The translations under genes and the position numbers were made by a program. The notes beneath the pieces are model-generated. The model searched no databases, was not told the DNA's origin, and saw nothing but the letters and a program-made list of their open reading frames with translations. From assembly GCF_020382885.2 (NCBI RefSeq), contig NC_058515.1, forward strand, positions 9,593,223 to 9,657,222: 64,000 nucleotides of DNA, given 5' to 3'. This document shows, piece after piece, positions 27,930-41,480 of the stretch; within the stretch, counting starts at the first letter, position 1, and the number at the start of each line of letters is the position of its first letter. This DNA is from Scatophagus argus (lineage: Eukaryota; Chordata; Actinopteri; Scatophagidae).

Positions 27930-28152
27930 ATGAGAAGCAAAGCCGTTCGCTTTTACGCTGCGCATAATTTGTCTTAACAGTTTACACACGCATTTTTTTC
28001 CGAGACAAGTTTTAAACTGCATTAAAGTAGCTGCGCCCCGGACCGATTTTTAACCTAAAGCCCTTTTTCTTGCCAAAACTAACTATGTTGGAGTGCCAGC
28101 ACTAGAGCCGAATAGCTGAAAAGAAAGAGCCAGGCATGTCTGAGTGAAGCTG
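27930..28152 (+). other. arhgef15: Putative first non-coding exon of arhgef15
   Basis: A consensus donor (GAAGCTG|GTAAGT) ends at 28152, after a GC-richer stretch. It contains only a four-codon ATG-TCT-GAG-TGA frame. No coding is seen before the exon at 32404. The 5' limit is uncertain. Confidence 0.45.
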
Positions 28153-31100
28153 GTAAGTTATCTTTTCTGTAGTTTGTGTTTTCAGTGAGATTAGTTAACT
28201 GTTGGTAGATGAGTAGGTGCGGTTTGGTTTACTTTGACTGCTGAGCCTGCAAGCACCTGTTCCCTTATGGAAAACCGTTCTGATTGTGACACCCTTATAA
28301 GATTATAGTGACGCTGTCATACTGAAAGGAAATCATTTAAACCTCGCGGTTTGACTGTAGAATATGTGATAATTGAGTATCTTGACATATTTTCTCATAT
28401 TGGTAGTGTAGATGGTGAACAGTTACGGAGTACGGCATATATTTGGCGATTTAAATTAAAATTTTACACAGAACACAGAAACAGAATATAAATATTCCGC
28501 CCTTGACAGTTTGTCTTTATTATTATTTTGTTGTTGTTGTCGTCGCGTTTTGTTATCACTGAAATTGACACGGCAGGCTAGACCGCCATTGGCAGCCTCA
28601 GTTGTGATATTTCCTTATGTCACAAATTCCTTGTAAGATTCAAACAGCGTATTTACATTTCCGTATTTGTGTATGTCATCAAACCAACTATATGTTTATT
28701 CCTCTTTCCTGTGTTCCCACCCCTCGTTTGCGTGTGTGTGTGTGTGTGTGTGTGCCTTTTCCTTTCCAGCACACCTTTTCCGTCCTATCTTCCTGTCCAA
28801 CGTGGAGCTTACACATCTGAAGTATTACAATGGTAGCTCTCTTAAAGCCCCCCTACCCATTTTATATACACACACACTGACCCATTAGTCTGTAGAGCAG
28901 ATGGCATACTGTACACACACACGGAGAGAGCACTGTGTTCATGGACACCCTCTTTAAGCACTTAAGGATTGTTCTCAAGCTGGTCTCATTTAAGGGCTCA
29001 CACCATATCTGATACATATTGGATTTACGAGGACAAATACACTTACTGGAATGAATGACTGGCCCACTGACCCAGCCGGAGTGTGTGTGTGTGTGTGTGT
29101 CTGTGTGTGCAGGGTCCAGTAGACTGGAGGATGTAGCTATTGAACTAACCAGGTCAATAGCGCAAAGGGAGACAAAAGACAAGTAAAGTCTGGTGGGGAA
29201 TTGTAACGTCCAAGTCAGACCTCTCACTTCTGTCAAGTCTTTTAGTGCGTTGACACACAATCAGAATGTGTCATCTCACTGCCTAGATGCTTTGTGAGTG
29301 AACACACCCTGTCTTTTGAGGTTTATATGTCACCCTGAGGACAATGTTAGTAACCAGAGGACTAAAACTCAAACCTGGAAAGACACATACATTGCCCCCA
29401 AAAACATACAGTACACTGCTGTAGTGATGGTATGATGCGTGAGATTATGAATGTCTCTAAGAACTGTGGAACTTGAAAATGAAGAAAACGAATGGGAAAA
29501 GGAGTGAGCGTTGATGGTATAAAAACCTCCTGAACGCTTTTCATGTCACACATTCCTGTGTAGTCACTGTACATTTAATTAATACTTGGCTCTTTGTCAC
29601 CCCAGAAGTATTTTTCTTGTCAGAATGAATGTGAAAGCCTGTCTTTTATGAGCTCACTGACGGCACAGCGTGCACACACCATCCGAACTGGTCTGACTAG
29701 CTGGTACAGTTTCTCAGTAACAAATAGCTACTGGTTGTGTGTTATTGACTTTGGTGAAGTGCGTGGAAAGAACTCCGTCAAGTCAAGAGTCTGTGATGCT
29801 TTTGTTTACGTGCTGGTATGAGGCACGACTCTCGATTCATTCCTTTGAAATGTTGTCTGGACTGGTCACAGCTTCATATGATATTAATGGCACTTTACGT
29901 GAAATGAACAGCAGGTAATCTTTCAGAAAGAACACTTTGTGAATTCCCCATTAGAGGTATTATTTAGTAATGGTCTTGCATAAAGTTAAAAGCCTTGCGA
30001 GGGACTGAGTTAAAAAACAAAGGTCAAAATCATTGCAGCAGAGTCTGCATTGTGGTTCAACTAACCTGTGATACTTCCTACAATATTCTTGACAGCTCCT
30101 TGCAGAACCACAGAATACGTTAAGCTGCTTTTAGTGCTGAGTTTAGTGACTTTAATTTGTACAGTCAGTGAAAGTGTCTAATAAACAAAATGTATTGATA
30201 ATAGGCTGCAGTATCTGTGGACTGTGTAATTAATAGTGGACAAAGCCAGTGTGACCCACTGGTTATATTTTACTGTCTACAGCAGGACTGCAGATAGCAA
30301 TTATTTCCACTCTTTAATGCCCGTCATATTTTCCTGGACCTGAGGATGATGTGTTCAAATGTCTTGTTTTTTTTTTCCCAGCCAACTCAGATACAAAATT
30401 CTCAGCAATGGTTAACCGAGAAATGTTGAAAAGTCTCGTATTTCAGAAGCTGTGACCAGCTTTTGGTTTGACAGAAAATGTACCAACTCTAATGTTGATC
30501 AACAAGCAAACCCTTTCAGGTTATTCAGCAAATATTTGTTGAGATATGTTGAGACATCCACTGAGACTTGCTGCTAACGTGGCTAAAATGCGGATAACTG
30601 CCGTTCACATGACGACCAGCTGCTTGTTGGTCTCTGTGACAGGCATGTGTCATTTTTAGAATACTTGGAGACTAAACGGTTAATCAGTCCAATCACTACA
30701 TTAACTGCTAATTGGCTTGTTGGTTGGTGCAGCCTTTCACTGCTGTGCAGATGATCCTAAATGCATGTAGCTACATGCTACATGTATTAATCAGATAGTC
30801 ACACAAAGCAGTGCAGGAGCTCTGCTCTGATTTCAGCATGACTCACGAGATGACTAACCCTCGTTGGATTTGGTGTTGAATCAGCTGTTGTGCACACATC
30901 AAAAAATAAAAACCACGGCGAGAGGAATCTCCAGCGAGGCATTTTGGTCTCCCAGAATAGGAACCGAATTTCATGTTACAGTCATCATGTTTCTTTTTTT
31001 AGGCACTTAGAGGCTGAAAGAAGTTCCACAATTGACTGCTTCATTCGAATGACTGGAGTGCTTTGACTAAATTGGAAAGTTTGAAATTTTTATGGGATTT

Positions 31101-32403
31101 TCTGCAGATGTGTTTTCATTTGCAACTACAGCAGTCGCGGGTTTGCCATATGGTCATTGAATTCCTAATCGTGATCTTCCTGTGTGTACGACATTTCAGT
31201 GAACTCTTCGGGTCATATTTTTAAAATCTGGACTGTCGTTTAAAGACCTCAGGCAGTGTTCCAGCTCAAGCAAATATCAAATATAAAATATTTTCAGAGC
31301 GGTTGTAGACAAACTGGAAGGTAAAAGATTACAAAGAGCCTGAGGTTATTCAAGCTGCCAGACAACAGTGGACAGGGCGGGGTGATCATAAATGTACACT
31401 TGTATTGAAACAGTGGTTAACTATTAATTAAATAACACAAGCGTGTCGTGAAACATATGGCACTTTTTTTAAAAAAAATATATTAAACATACATCAAACC
31501 AAAGAAGAATTGCTATTTGTATTTTCTGCCTCACTGTGTTGTTTTAAGCCGAAGTTCAAGCAGTAACATAATCAGCATTTAAAATAATCTCAGGTCACAC
31601 ATTACGTGACGTCACGGACCTTCACAATAGAAAATCTAATGATCAGTTTTCCGCCACTGCACCACAGATTATGTAATGTTTTATTTGTGGCAATGTGCTC
31701 CTTGCAGTGCAAAGTTCATATTCTTCTGAGGCCTTCCTACAGGAGGGTGTGTGTGTAGGGATTTGTAGCACAGAGCTCAAAGTCTGAGTTTGGGATTATA
31801 CTGTAATGGAAATACTTAATTATCTAATGTTTATTGATTTGCATAAATGCCAATTTCAGCAGCAGAAAAGGACTAAAATGACGGTGTTTAAGTGTATCGT
31901 GTCTTTTTTTAAGGTGGTCACAAGCCAAGACGGTTGAGAACCGCTAACATATGGTTTACAGTGCTCATTATGTTATCAGAACTTCTGCAGTTCAAGTCAG
32001 ACCAGGGATCTTTACTGCATCCTCCTGTAGCTCTCTGCTGTCCAATAAAAGCATAAAGTGTCCTCTTGTGACTCCTTAACACAGGTTATGACCAGCTTGT
32101 TTAAGAGTTCACAGTGTCCAGTATTACATACGTTTTGTGCATCTCTTTCATTCTCTTGTGAACTGTTAAAGAAGAACTGATGACTTGTCTCAGCTGACTG
32201 ATGATGCAAATCCCAAGTCCCAAATCAGCTCTGGTTCTGCTGGACTGATTTTGATATTTTTTTCTAAACTCTCCTTCATTAGTCCAACGTTGTGATTGAA
32301 GTTCATTGCTAAATTTGTGAGGTTCTTTTGTTACTGTAGTTGCTGTTAAGCTTGATATAATATTCAACTGTAAAATTTCTTTTCCTTTCTCTTCACTCAT
32401 CAG
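28153..32403 (+). other. arhgef15: Long first intron of arhgef15
   Basis: About 4.25 kb lies between the inferred 5' non-coding exon donor and the acceptor CATCAG at 32403. It contains GT microsatellites (about 28733-28754, 29083-29108) and no exon I can support. Confidence 0.5.
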
Positions 32404-32409
32404 GTGGTG

Positions 32410-32485
32410 ATGACATGCTCGCACTGACCTTTGCCCTCAAAGCCTGGCCTCTGATTGGTCAGGGCTTGGAATGAAACACACCTAA
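32410..32485 (+). promoter_or_regulatory. arhgef15: Three overlapping upstream ORFs in arhgef15 leader
   Basis: In the exon that carries the start codon, ATGs at 32410, 32415 and 32471 open frames of 5, 19 and 4 codons, all closing before the main ATG at 32508. The second frame overlaps the start of the third. Such leaders commonly lower translation of the main frame; that effect is inference here. Confidence 0.55.
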
Positions 32486-32507
32486 AGAGAAGACTCGAGC
32501 AGCTACC

Positions 32508-35500
32508 ATGTCTGTCCAGGAAGCATCCCAACAGGACACAGCGCCTTTACCCCTCAAACCTGAGGCTAAGCCGAGACCGGAGCTCCCCCCAAAACCGTCA
32601 CCTCAGACCAGCTCCCCTCCTCTGGGAGACCGAGGCAGTGGTGGCAGCCTCTCTGAAGGGAAGGTCAAGAGGATTGTGAACAAGTTTAGCAAGCAGGAAC
32701 ATGTGCCAAATGAGTCTGGGGAACAACCCACCAATGGTACTACGGAAGTCAAACCGATTAAACGCTTTAAAAGGCCCCCTACGATAAAGCCCAAACCAGG
32801 CCGCGCCAGTCTGCAGCTTCAGATGGGGGGGCAGCAGGCGCCTCCGCTGCCTCTGAAGAGGAGCCGGAAGCCGAAAGAGAGCGAAGAGGGGGACAGCATC
32901 AGTGTGGAAGGAGGTCGATCAGGTTCAGTAGATTTCACTTCCTAAGATGGCATGTCTTAAGATGAGGATTTCTAACTTCCACTTTTACACAGATTTTTAA
33001 AAGTGCTGCATTCTTTGACCTGATCTGTTGCTGCTTTTACTTTAAAATATTCTTCACGTATATTTTCCATATATTAACGCCTGCCTTTCAACCAAATGTC
33101 CTCTTCCAACCTGCTATGATAAACTTAGGGAAGCTGTGTCACATGAGTTCTTGAACATGAAGTTAAAATGCTTTAGACTTCCACTTTTGTCTGCACCTTT
33201 AGACCTGGCAACAATTATGTTGTTTATTGAAGCTTTCAGTCAACAGAACAAAGATCAGATGGCATTAAAGACTGTAGTTTATTCTAATTGTAAGCGTTAA
33301 TGCTCCATTAATGCTTACATTTAAGTGTGTGTGTGTGTTCGCTGACTGGTTTGACAGTCTGGGTGCTGCTGGCCAGTCTGCATCAACAGCCATAAACAGG
33401 TTCAGTCAGTTGTGTGAAGGCATGCAAGCGAGAGAGACAGAGTGCTTTTAAGTAATGTGAAAACAGGAAGTGATGCCAAATACACCGGCTTTTATGTCCA
33501 GTCGACCCCTTCATCATCTTCTCAGATCAGATGAAGATCAGTGTGTTCCTCCCACAGTTACTCTGTACTATCACTTCCTTGTTTTGGTTCCCTGTCAGCA
33601 AAATAAAGTCTTTTAAGCAGGACATCAGACGTGATTCTTTTGGTATTGATTTATCTGTTACTTATTTATTCTGATTGGTAATTTAGACTGTAAAATATCA
33701 GAAAATAATGAAGATTTTGAATTACAGTTTCCAAGATCCTCATATTTTTAAATAACATTTTTTGTCCAACTAACAGCAGTTTATAATAAATAAAGGCCTT
33801 ATATTAAAAAAATAAATTGAATCTATGTCTTTATCTGTATCTTTATGTAACTCTGTTCTTAAATTATATCTGTACTTACTGATGAGGAAAATGTTGGATG
33901 TTGAGTTTCCATTTCCTTTTGTCAGTACTGGAATTTTTTTGTTCCATGTAATGCTTCAGACCTCCCATGAATATTTGAACACATCACTCGTAGATGTTCT
34001 GTATTTGCACGGTGATGGAGTGCTGACTCGACAGTCCAGTGCACAATATCCGAGCTGTTGGAGGATGTAAAACAGAAATAAAGTTTTTAATGAAAAAACG
34101 CTGTCCTATCTGGGGATGCGCGTGTAGGAAAGAAGGAGGCAGGAAACGACTCATTCACACCCTTAACTCAGTGTTTTAGCCAAGGAAAATGAGCGGCACT
34201 GTTTCTTTCCGTAGCAACACCAGGAAAGACTAAAAAAAATGTTGGTGGTGATTGATTTTTTTCCCTTTTCATTAACATTTAATCTGTGCTATTTTTTTTT
34301 TTTTTTTTTTGCTGCAGCACCTGATGGAAAAGAGGTGGAGATTCAGCTGATTGGAGGAGGTGAAGCAGAGGCGGAGCACAGTCCACATGTACCACTCAGT
34401 ACCTGCTGCGACCCAGGCTGCAGCTGCGTGTGCCACCTCCAGTGGCCTGGCATGAAACTAATGTGGGTGCCCCTGGACGTGGACGTGGGTGACGGTGGGG
34501 AGGAGGGTGGAGGCGGAGACGAGGATGAGACTGATGAAGAGCAGAGCGGAGAAGACGGGGAGAATGAGGAGGATTGGGAGGAGGACAAGGAGGTGGAGAC
34601 AGCAGAGACTGGAGAGAGCGACGCATTGGATGGGGTGGACAGGACCTCTGTTGTCAACGAGAGCGAAGAGTTAAAGGAAATAAAGACAACGTTCCACCAG
34701 TCTTTGGATGTTTTGATCATGGAGGGTCACAGGAGACGCTCTGACCCGGGCCCTCACTCTGTTGTCGCTCTCGCTGTCACTCGCTCTCAGTCTCCCCCGG
34801 TTCCCCCAAAGCATGTTCAGTCAGTACACATTAACCACAGACCCACCCTAAACGAAGAGGAAAATATTTACGAGGCCACGCTTCCAGTGGTTAAGCCTGC
34901 TCCTCAAAAGTCCACACCTGTGTGTAAGGAACTGGATATCCCTCTTATCAAAGTGCGCAAACCAGCTCGTCGGTCCAAACTGTCCAACAGCACTTCGGAC
35001 CCGACATCTGAGTTTCAGGCCAACGCAGAACCCATCTCAAGCCCAGGCGACGCACCACCTGCCATCCCACCGAGGATGCCTGTAACTCAGGACAGCTGCA
35101 GCGTCACTCCAGTGCACCGGGCCGGCATTCCTCTTCCTCAGCCCACGCTGGAGGAGTGGCGCACTTTGCGACCCTCGTCCAGCACCGCTGCCAGCGGACT
35201 GAGCCCCCAAAGGGCCATCACTCCACCCCCAGCCAGCCCTCACAGACCCCCACCTCCACCACCAAAGACAGAAGGCCAGAGGCTCAGCGGTGCCTCCGTG
35301 CAGTCCCTCCCACAGAAAAAAGGTTTGGACCAAACAATCATTATTGATTTAAGAATCATCATTATGAGTGAACCAGTGACACCATTTACTTGTCTTTTCA
35401 GACGGAGAGGAGAATGGAGAGAATGAAGGAGAGAAAGAGGACGAACAGTGAGTTATCACTCTGACCCCAATTGTTCTTCCTACCACACATTTTAAAGGGA

Positions 35501-38500
35501 TAGGTCTTATGATATTCTATATTTCTCTTCAAACTGAAAATCAGCCTTGCTCTTCTTGTGTGTGTGGATGTGTGGATGTCATTCACTCTTTTGTTTGTTG
35601 GTTGATCCCCTTTTTTGTCTCTCCATACTTCCTGCTCCAGGCTCCCGGTCAGGACGGACTCCCTCACGAGGCAGTCTTCCTTCAGCTGGGAGTCCCGGCT
35701 GCAGGATGGTAAGGCTGACACTAACAAAACATAAAACGACAAGTAAAACGGACCCACAGCAAATAAACAGGATACAATCTCAGCGTGTTGATATGGTAGC
35801 CACGCGCTGTTATCTGATTTCTTTGTGCTTCGAGCGCAGCTATTCGTACTATTCGACGGTGATAAGCGTGTTGGAAGACATTTATTTTCTTTTAGTTGTC
35901 CATCCATCTGTCCCATTGCTGTGACTGCAGTATCTCAGGAATGCCATGATGAAATTTCTTCAAATTTGACACAAAGTGGGATCTTTTTTCTCATTTTTGA
36001 AATGCCCTGTAAATTATACTCAGACTTAACTTAATTAATTATACCCAAACTTCTGTGACTTGTGCATTTTTCCTCAGAGCCTCTGTACCAGATGTACCGC
36101 ACCACCGTCATCACCAAGGAGATCCGACGCCAGACAGTTTGTCGTAACATCAGTAAAACGAGTGCGGACTTTGCCATGGACTGGACAGCCCATCGCCCCA
36201 GGACAGGAACTGGTACTGGAAACGGAGCATCCAGGAGCAGCACTGTGCCCACACCGGGCCAGAGCACCCTGTGGCAGGACCTCCAAACTGTTCGGGACAG
36301 CGGAGTGCTGGAGGAACTCACCCCAAATCAGATCAAATACCAAGAGGTGAGGGAGGGGCTAATGTACCGAGGCGAGGTTAAGAGAAATCGATGATGTGAG
36401 GCGAAGAGAAATGGGAGACGCCTTATAAGGTTTTAAATCACATCTTAAAGTAATAATGTGATGTTTGATATAAACCAAGGTCCACTCCGCCTCACTGTAT
36501 CACTCACTTCTGTAATGTAATATTGATTGACTCTTTCATGAAAGCTTTTCCAGTCACTCCTCTAACTTTCCAACATCAGAAGAAACATCCTTTAAGTACA
36601 GGAAGTGATTTTTTTGGAAGACCTTGAGAGTTTGCAAATGATTCATTCAGTGTTTTAGTTGAACAGTACAAAAAGGGAATAAGAAAAATACAAACATGAA
36701 TCCGTCAATAAAACAGATTGACAGTATGAATCATTATACGGAATAATTAAAAACTGGTTATTTGTGGTGTCATGGTGGCTTAGTGGTCTGAGACACATTT
36801 CATTTAACCTTAACATTCCCGCTGATTCCAATCTGGCATCCCAGTCCCTCTTAGCTGCAGCATTCGGTGTTTGTTTCTGTGTGGTACTCCATCAAATAAA
36901 GGCAAAATATGTCAAAAAATGAAATGTATTAATTACAAATGGATATCATCATCCAAATGAATATGATTTAAAGAGATTAGTTGCATTTGTGAATCAGTTA
37001 ATTGACAAAAAATAAAACAGCAACATTTACAAGAAGCCTTTAAAAGGGAAAGATATTTTTTATGATCTGGAAAAAAAGGGTTTTTTATTCATTTCCCCAA
37101 CATTTCCATGTGTATAGAGAATTTAGAAAGAAGCCTGTGCTATTGCTGATAGGGAAAAAAATGTTGACTGCAAATCAGAAAAGCAGAGTAGCAAAGGAGG
37201 GCTTCTTTTAATATCTAGTTGCTTTTTGTGTAAAATGGTGTAAAAAATGTGTCATTGTTCACCTCCTCTCTGGCAGAGCATGTTTGAGGTTTTGACATCA
37301 GAGGCCTCTTACCTTCGCTCGCTGCGAGTTCTGACCGAACACTTTCTGGAAAGCCGTGATCTGGAGGAGGCGATGATCATCAGAGACAGGAAAACCCTCT
37401 TCTCCAACGTCCTGAGGATCCGGGAGGTCAGCGAGAGGTGAGAGGTGGCAGTGAGAACGATTGAGAGAGATAAAGGAAAAAAGGGGAAATAGGAATGTGA
37501 TTTATGAGCTGAACTAACACAATGCTACTTGGTGCTTGGGACGAAGATACCAAGAGATAGGAAGGAAAGGGAAAGATGTGAACAAGTGATGTATGGATGC
37601 ATAACAAGTCATTTCCTGAACTGAGGTCAAGCGACGGTCAGTTAAAGCTTTGTAAGTCTAGTTGTTCTTCGTGGTTCAAAAAGCTTTTACTGAAGTCTTT
37701 CCTGTTTGGCTCCACAGGTTCTTAAAAGATCTGGAGGATCGCATTTTCGAGGACCTGGTCTTCCCTGACATTTGCGACATAATCCACTACCATGCCCAGC
37801 ACAACTTCCCTGCCTACATCGACTACGTCCGCAACCAGGTCTACCAGGAAAAGATCTACACTTCGCTCATGTAAGGAAGTGCGCCATGTCAGAATTTTGA
37901 TGAGATGGCACAATCAGCCTTAGTGTGCTCTCTTATCTTTTTGTTATTATCAAAGAGGAATGTTTGTAGCTTTGAAACTAAGCTATGTCAGATGGAGAGA
38001 TTTTTTTTGTTCTCTGCAGGAGCACAAAAGATGAAAGCAAACATTGACATTAAATGAAATTTTATCCCTTTTTTTCCTCCCTCTCTCCATTAACAATCAT
38101 AAGAACACTATAGCTGCATTACACACTATTTATGAATATATTTCTGTGTGTATGCAGGAAGAACAACAAGGAGTTCGCAGCGGTCATCACTCGTCTCCAA
38201 GAGTCGCCTCAGTGCCAGCGACTGCCCTTCATGTCTTTCTTGCTGCTGCCCTTCCAGCGAATAACGCGCATCAAAATGCTCACCGAGGTGAGAATGGTCA
38301 CAGGAAGTTAAGTCTTCATTAAAAGTAAAGACGTAGCTCAGTGAACCCAGCAAGAAAGCATTTATCTTAGCTTAGGATGAGGGTTAGAACACTGTCCCAC
38401 TGCTTTTCAGCAATAAGTAGTGACAGCATGCAACATATTAATGTTGTACTTATATTTCAGTTTGTGTGGAGATTAAATGAAATTATCAGATTATGTTATA

Positions 38501-41480
38501 TATCAGAATGTTAGCGGTGGTGCAGTTTGACTTGCTATCTTGATGTGATCGCTGTTTAAATTGTTCCATTTTGCCCTTTTGTCCCACGACCAGCTCGTCC
38601 GGTATCCCATCATACTTTTGCCATTTGTCATTTCTTGTGCACTGGGCCAACAGCTTTAGGCTGGAAAACAGCGTCAGTGGAAAAAGTAATTCCTACACAC
38701 TGATGGTCAGTGTCATACCTATGTTACTGGAGCATGACAGCAATGCAGGGAATACCCCAGTACATTCTTTATACCTGACCCTTCTCCTCTCCTGCTACGA
38801 GCCATTGAAAGTCAATAGTCTGAGTTCAACACGGTGTGTTGCTTTGTGGAATGTCCTCAGTCCGGCATTATCTCAACAGCTCAAACTCCTCACTGCCTCT
38901 TGACCCATGAGCAAACACAGAGGCACACCTTGCCACAACCTCACGACCTCAATTGCATCCAAATGGAAAAAAATGAATCCTGTCGATGCCGTTTGTTTGT
39001 TGCAGAAATAGAAAGTTGTTTGTTGTTGCAGAACATCCTGAAGAGAACAAAGGAGAGCACGAAAGAGGAGACGACGGCCTCAAAGGCTTTTACTTCGTTG
39101 TCGAGGGTAAACGCCCTTCACTCTTCACTCTCTCGTATGCCTGCAAGTCCATGTAATATGACTCACATGCCTCTGGAAATTTGAAGTCAGCCATTGTTTG
39201 AGAGATGTCTTACTGATGGAGCTCCACAGTGACAGTGAGTCATACTCACTAAGGACAAAGGCAGTTTGAGACAGAGGATATTTCAGTTTTATTTACCAAC
39301 AGCTAAAGAGAGTTTTTAAGTGTAAAACTGTTCTTGCATCCCCACAGATCATTGACGAGTGTAACACACAGGTGGGAAAGATGAGACAGATGGAGGAGTT
39401 GATCCTCATCTCTCAAATATTGGAGTTTGATAAGCTCAAGGTAAACACACAGACAAAAAAATACACATCGGTCATGTAGTTGCTTGAATATAGATTTGGA
39501 AATACAAATAAATGTTTCTGCTTTCTGCAGGCCATCCCAGTCATCTCCCAGACACGATTCTTGGAGAAGAAGGGAGAGCTGCAGGAAATGTCCAAAGGAG
39601 GAACTCTCTTCAACATGAGAGCAAAATTCAACCCCATCTATCTCTTCCTCTTCAATGATCTGCTCATCATCGCTGCCAAGAAAGGGTGAGTCTGAGCTCA
39701 GTGATATTCAACACCAGCAGGGCTGTGGGATATAAACATGATTATTATTACTACATAGGACTGGCATCGACTTTTTCTTTGACGCCATCATGAGGTTGAC
39801 ATTCGCATGCATGAAATTTCTCAACAATGTTGAGACGGATGCTCTGAAATTTGGTACAGACATCACCACCGTACCACATTTTCTCACATCACAACGGTCA
39901 ACATACAACATAATTGCACAATGATTTGTCAGACAGAGCTGAATCAACACCAGACTGTGCACTAAACTGTCAACTGCTACAAAACTGCTAGCAAAGTTTA
40001 AGTAAACCTGTTTAAAGTAGCTGTTGGAAAGCAACAGATATGATACCAATGTCCCATGTATTTACATATTAGTTTCATGAGAGGTTCATTTACATCTATT
40101 GCCACACTTTCATAATGCCACTTTAACAATGGGGGGAATTTGACCACTGACCGCAAGAGCAATCACGACTCTTCAACAGTGTGTCATCACTATAAAATGA
40201 CTCCAAACATCCTCAAATTTAGCAGGAAGTCACTTTAAAAGAGAAGTGAAAGGAAAAGTGAAGTGTTACAAATGTGTGCCATTGCTGTGACATAAACAGC
40301 AGAAGGGAAATGCCAATGCAATGCAACTTGAAATTCTCCTTCCTTCTTTTTCTTCTTGTGAGCAGCTCGGAGCGTTTTGTGGTAGCCGACCATGCCCATC
40401 GCTCTCTGGTGCAGGTGCAGCCAATAGATGAAAGCGGGTGCAGAGGCGGCTACGAGCGCTGCTTCAACCTCACCCTGCTGGAAAACCACCAGGGGCGGAC
40501 GGTGGAGAGGCTGCTCAAAGCTCCCTCACAGTCAGTAGTTTGGTTTGATTTCACCAACAACAATATTAAATCAGTCTACATATACAGTGAAATACAACTT
40601 CCCGATGGACTTCAAAACATGTTACTCAGGCTTTCCAACTGTCAACAGGTCAGACATGCACAGGTGGATGGCAGCTTTCCCCAACCCCACCAACCCAGAT
40701 GGAGATGAAGATGAAGTGATTTATGAGGATTGGGGTGAGGATCGCAGTGATACTACGGCATGTGTTTGTGAAGGTTTCATATCCATAGTATCTTACGTTT
40801 GCGTGTACGCATGTCAGATTGTCCTCAGGTGCAGTGCGTGGAGCAGTACATCGCTCAGCAGGCAGACGAGCTCACCCTGGAGCCCACTGAGATCGTCAAC
40901 GTCACCCGCAAAACCAACGAGGGTAAGGACTGTCACGGGTCAGGAAAGATGATCACAAACAGGATTGTAAACATTTCCTCTTCCAAAAGTGATACTGATC
41001 TGTGCTGTCCTTCCACATTTAGCATTATCAGTGTCTGTGGATCTTGACTTTCAAATGTGATGCAAGCCATTTTGCTTTCAAAAACGGCCAGATGTCCTGA
41101 TATGACTTTGTATCATTAACACGCCCCTTCCTTTGACGTTGCTTGTTTGCACACCCTGATCCTCGTAACTGCCTCAATCCTCGACCCTCCACCTGAGCAG
41201 TTTATTGATTTGTTTGGACTTTCTTGCATGAACGACACAGAAACCTCCAATCTTCCCTTGTTTGTTCTCCTCCCACCTCCTTCCTCTCTGCACACATCTC
41301 TTTTTCCCAGGCTTCTATGAAGGTGTCCGCCTGTCAGACGGTCAGAAGGGCTGGTTCCCAGCATTAAACGTCATAGAGATCACCAACGAGCACGTGAGGC
41401 GACGAAATCTCCGAGAGCGCTACAGAGTCATGCGGGCTGCGAGCATGGTCGCCAACGGCAAGACCAACACCGCTCATTAG
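32508..41480 (+). CDS. arhgef15: Ephexin-family Rho guanine nucleotide exchange factor (arhgef15-like)
   Basis: Exons: 32508-32922, 34318-35322, 35402-35447, 35641-35708, 36078-36346, 37277-37437, 37718-37870, 38158-38287, 39032-39106, 39348-39440, 39531-39685, 40366-40530, 40649-40734, 40818-40922, 41311-41480. They sum to 3096 nt (1031 residues). The N-terminal third is proline-rich with a long acidic run (about 34486-34625) and an ENIYE tyrosine motif. The ephexin signature [10 protein letters not shown] is at about 36079. A DbI-homology domain starts at [15 protein letters not shown] and includes [14 protein letters not shown] domain follows, with [13 protein letters not shown] and [12 protein letters not shown]-terminal SH3 domain starts near 40830 and ends [11 protein letters not shown]. 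The PH region (HRSLVQ; NHQGR...SDM.RW) fits ARHGEF15 better than NGEF. ARHGEF15 activates RhoA in vascular and neuronal cells and acts downstream of Eph receptors (family knowledge). A paralogue such as ngef remains possible. Confidence 0.8.
32923..34317 (+). other. arhgef15: arhgef15 intron 2
   Basis: The intron has a GT-repeat (33325-33338), a degraded MITE-like stretch (about 33610-33790) and a long T-run before the acceptor at 34317. No coding exon is seen. Confidence 0.6.
33610..33790. repeat. Degenerate MITE fragment (same family as 20050-20402)
   Basis: A TGTAAAATATCAGAAAATAATG stretch followed by TTTTTTGTCCAACTAACAG is a decayed match to the body of the same non-autonomous family. 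The call is weak. Confidence 0.35.
35905..36000. repeat. Dispersed repeat fragment in arhgef15 intron
   Basis: The stretch GCAGTATCTCAGGAATGCCA followed by a GAAATTTCTTCAAATTTG block is typical of a very common teleost interspersed repeat. A related fragment lies at about 39760-39905. Confidence 0.45.
36765..36915 (+). repeat. Probable tRNA-derived SINE, degenerate
   Basis: It opens with GTCATGGTGGCTTAGTGGTC, which resembles a tRNA A-box region, and closes near CATCAAATAAAGGCAAAATA, close to the usual tail of an abundant fish SINE-like repeat. It lies in an arhgef15 intron. Confidence 0.5.
39760..39905. repeat. Dispersed repeat fragment in arhgef15 intron
   Basis: The blocks GCCATCATGAGGTTGACATT and TCTGAAATTTGGTACAGACA are characteristic of a common teleost interspersed element. 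It has no coding capacity. Confidence 0.45.

Noticed and set aside
34343-34720. Serine/proline-rich minus-strand open frame
   Set aside because: It mirrors the acidic glutamate/aspartate run of arhgef15 exon 2, where antisense codons read Ser/Pro/Leu.
35037-35333. 98-codon minus-strand open frame in the arhgef15 exon
   Set aside because: It is the antisense shadow of a proline-rich segment with no independent support.
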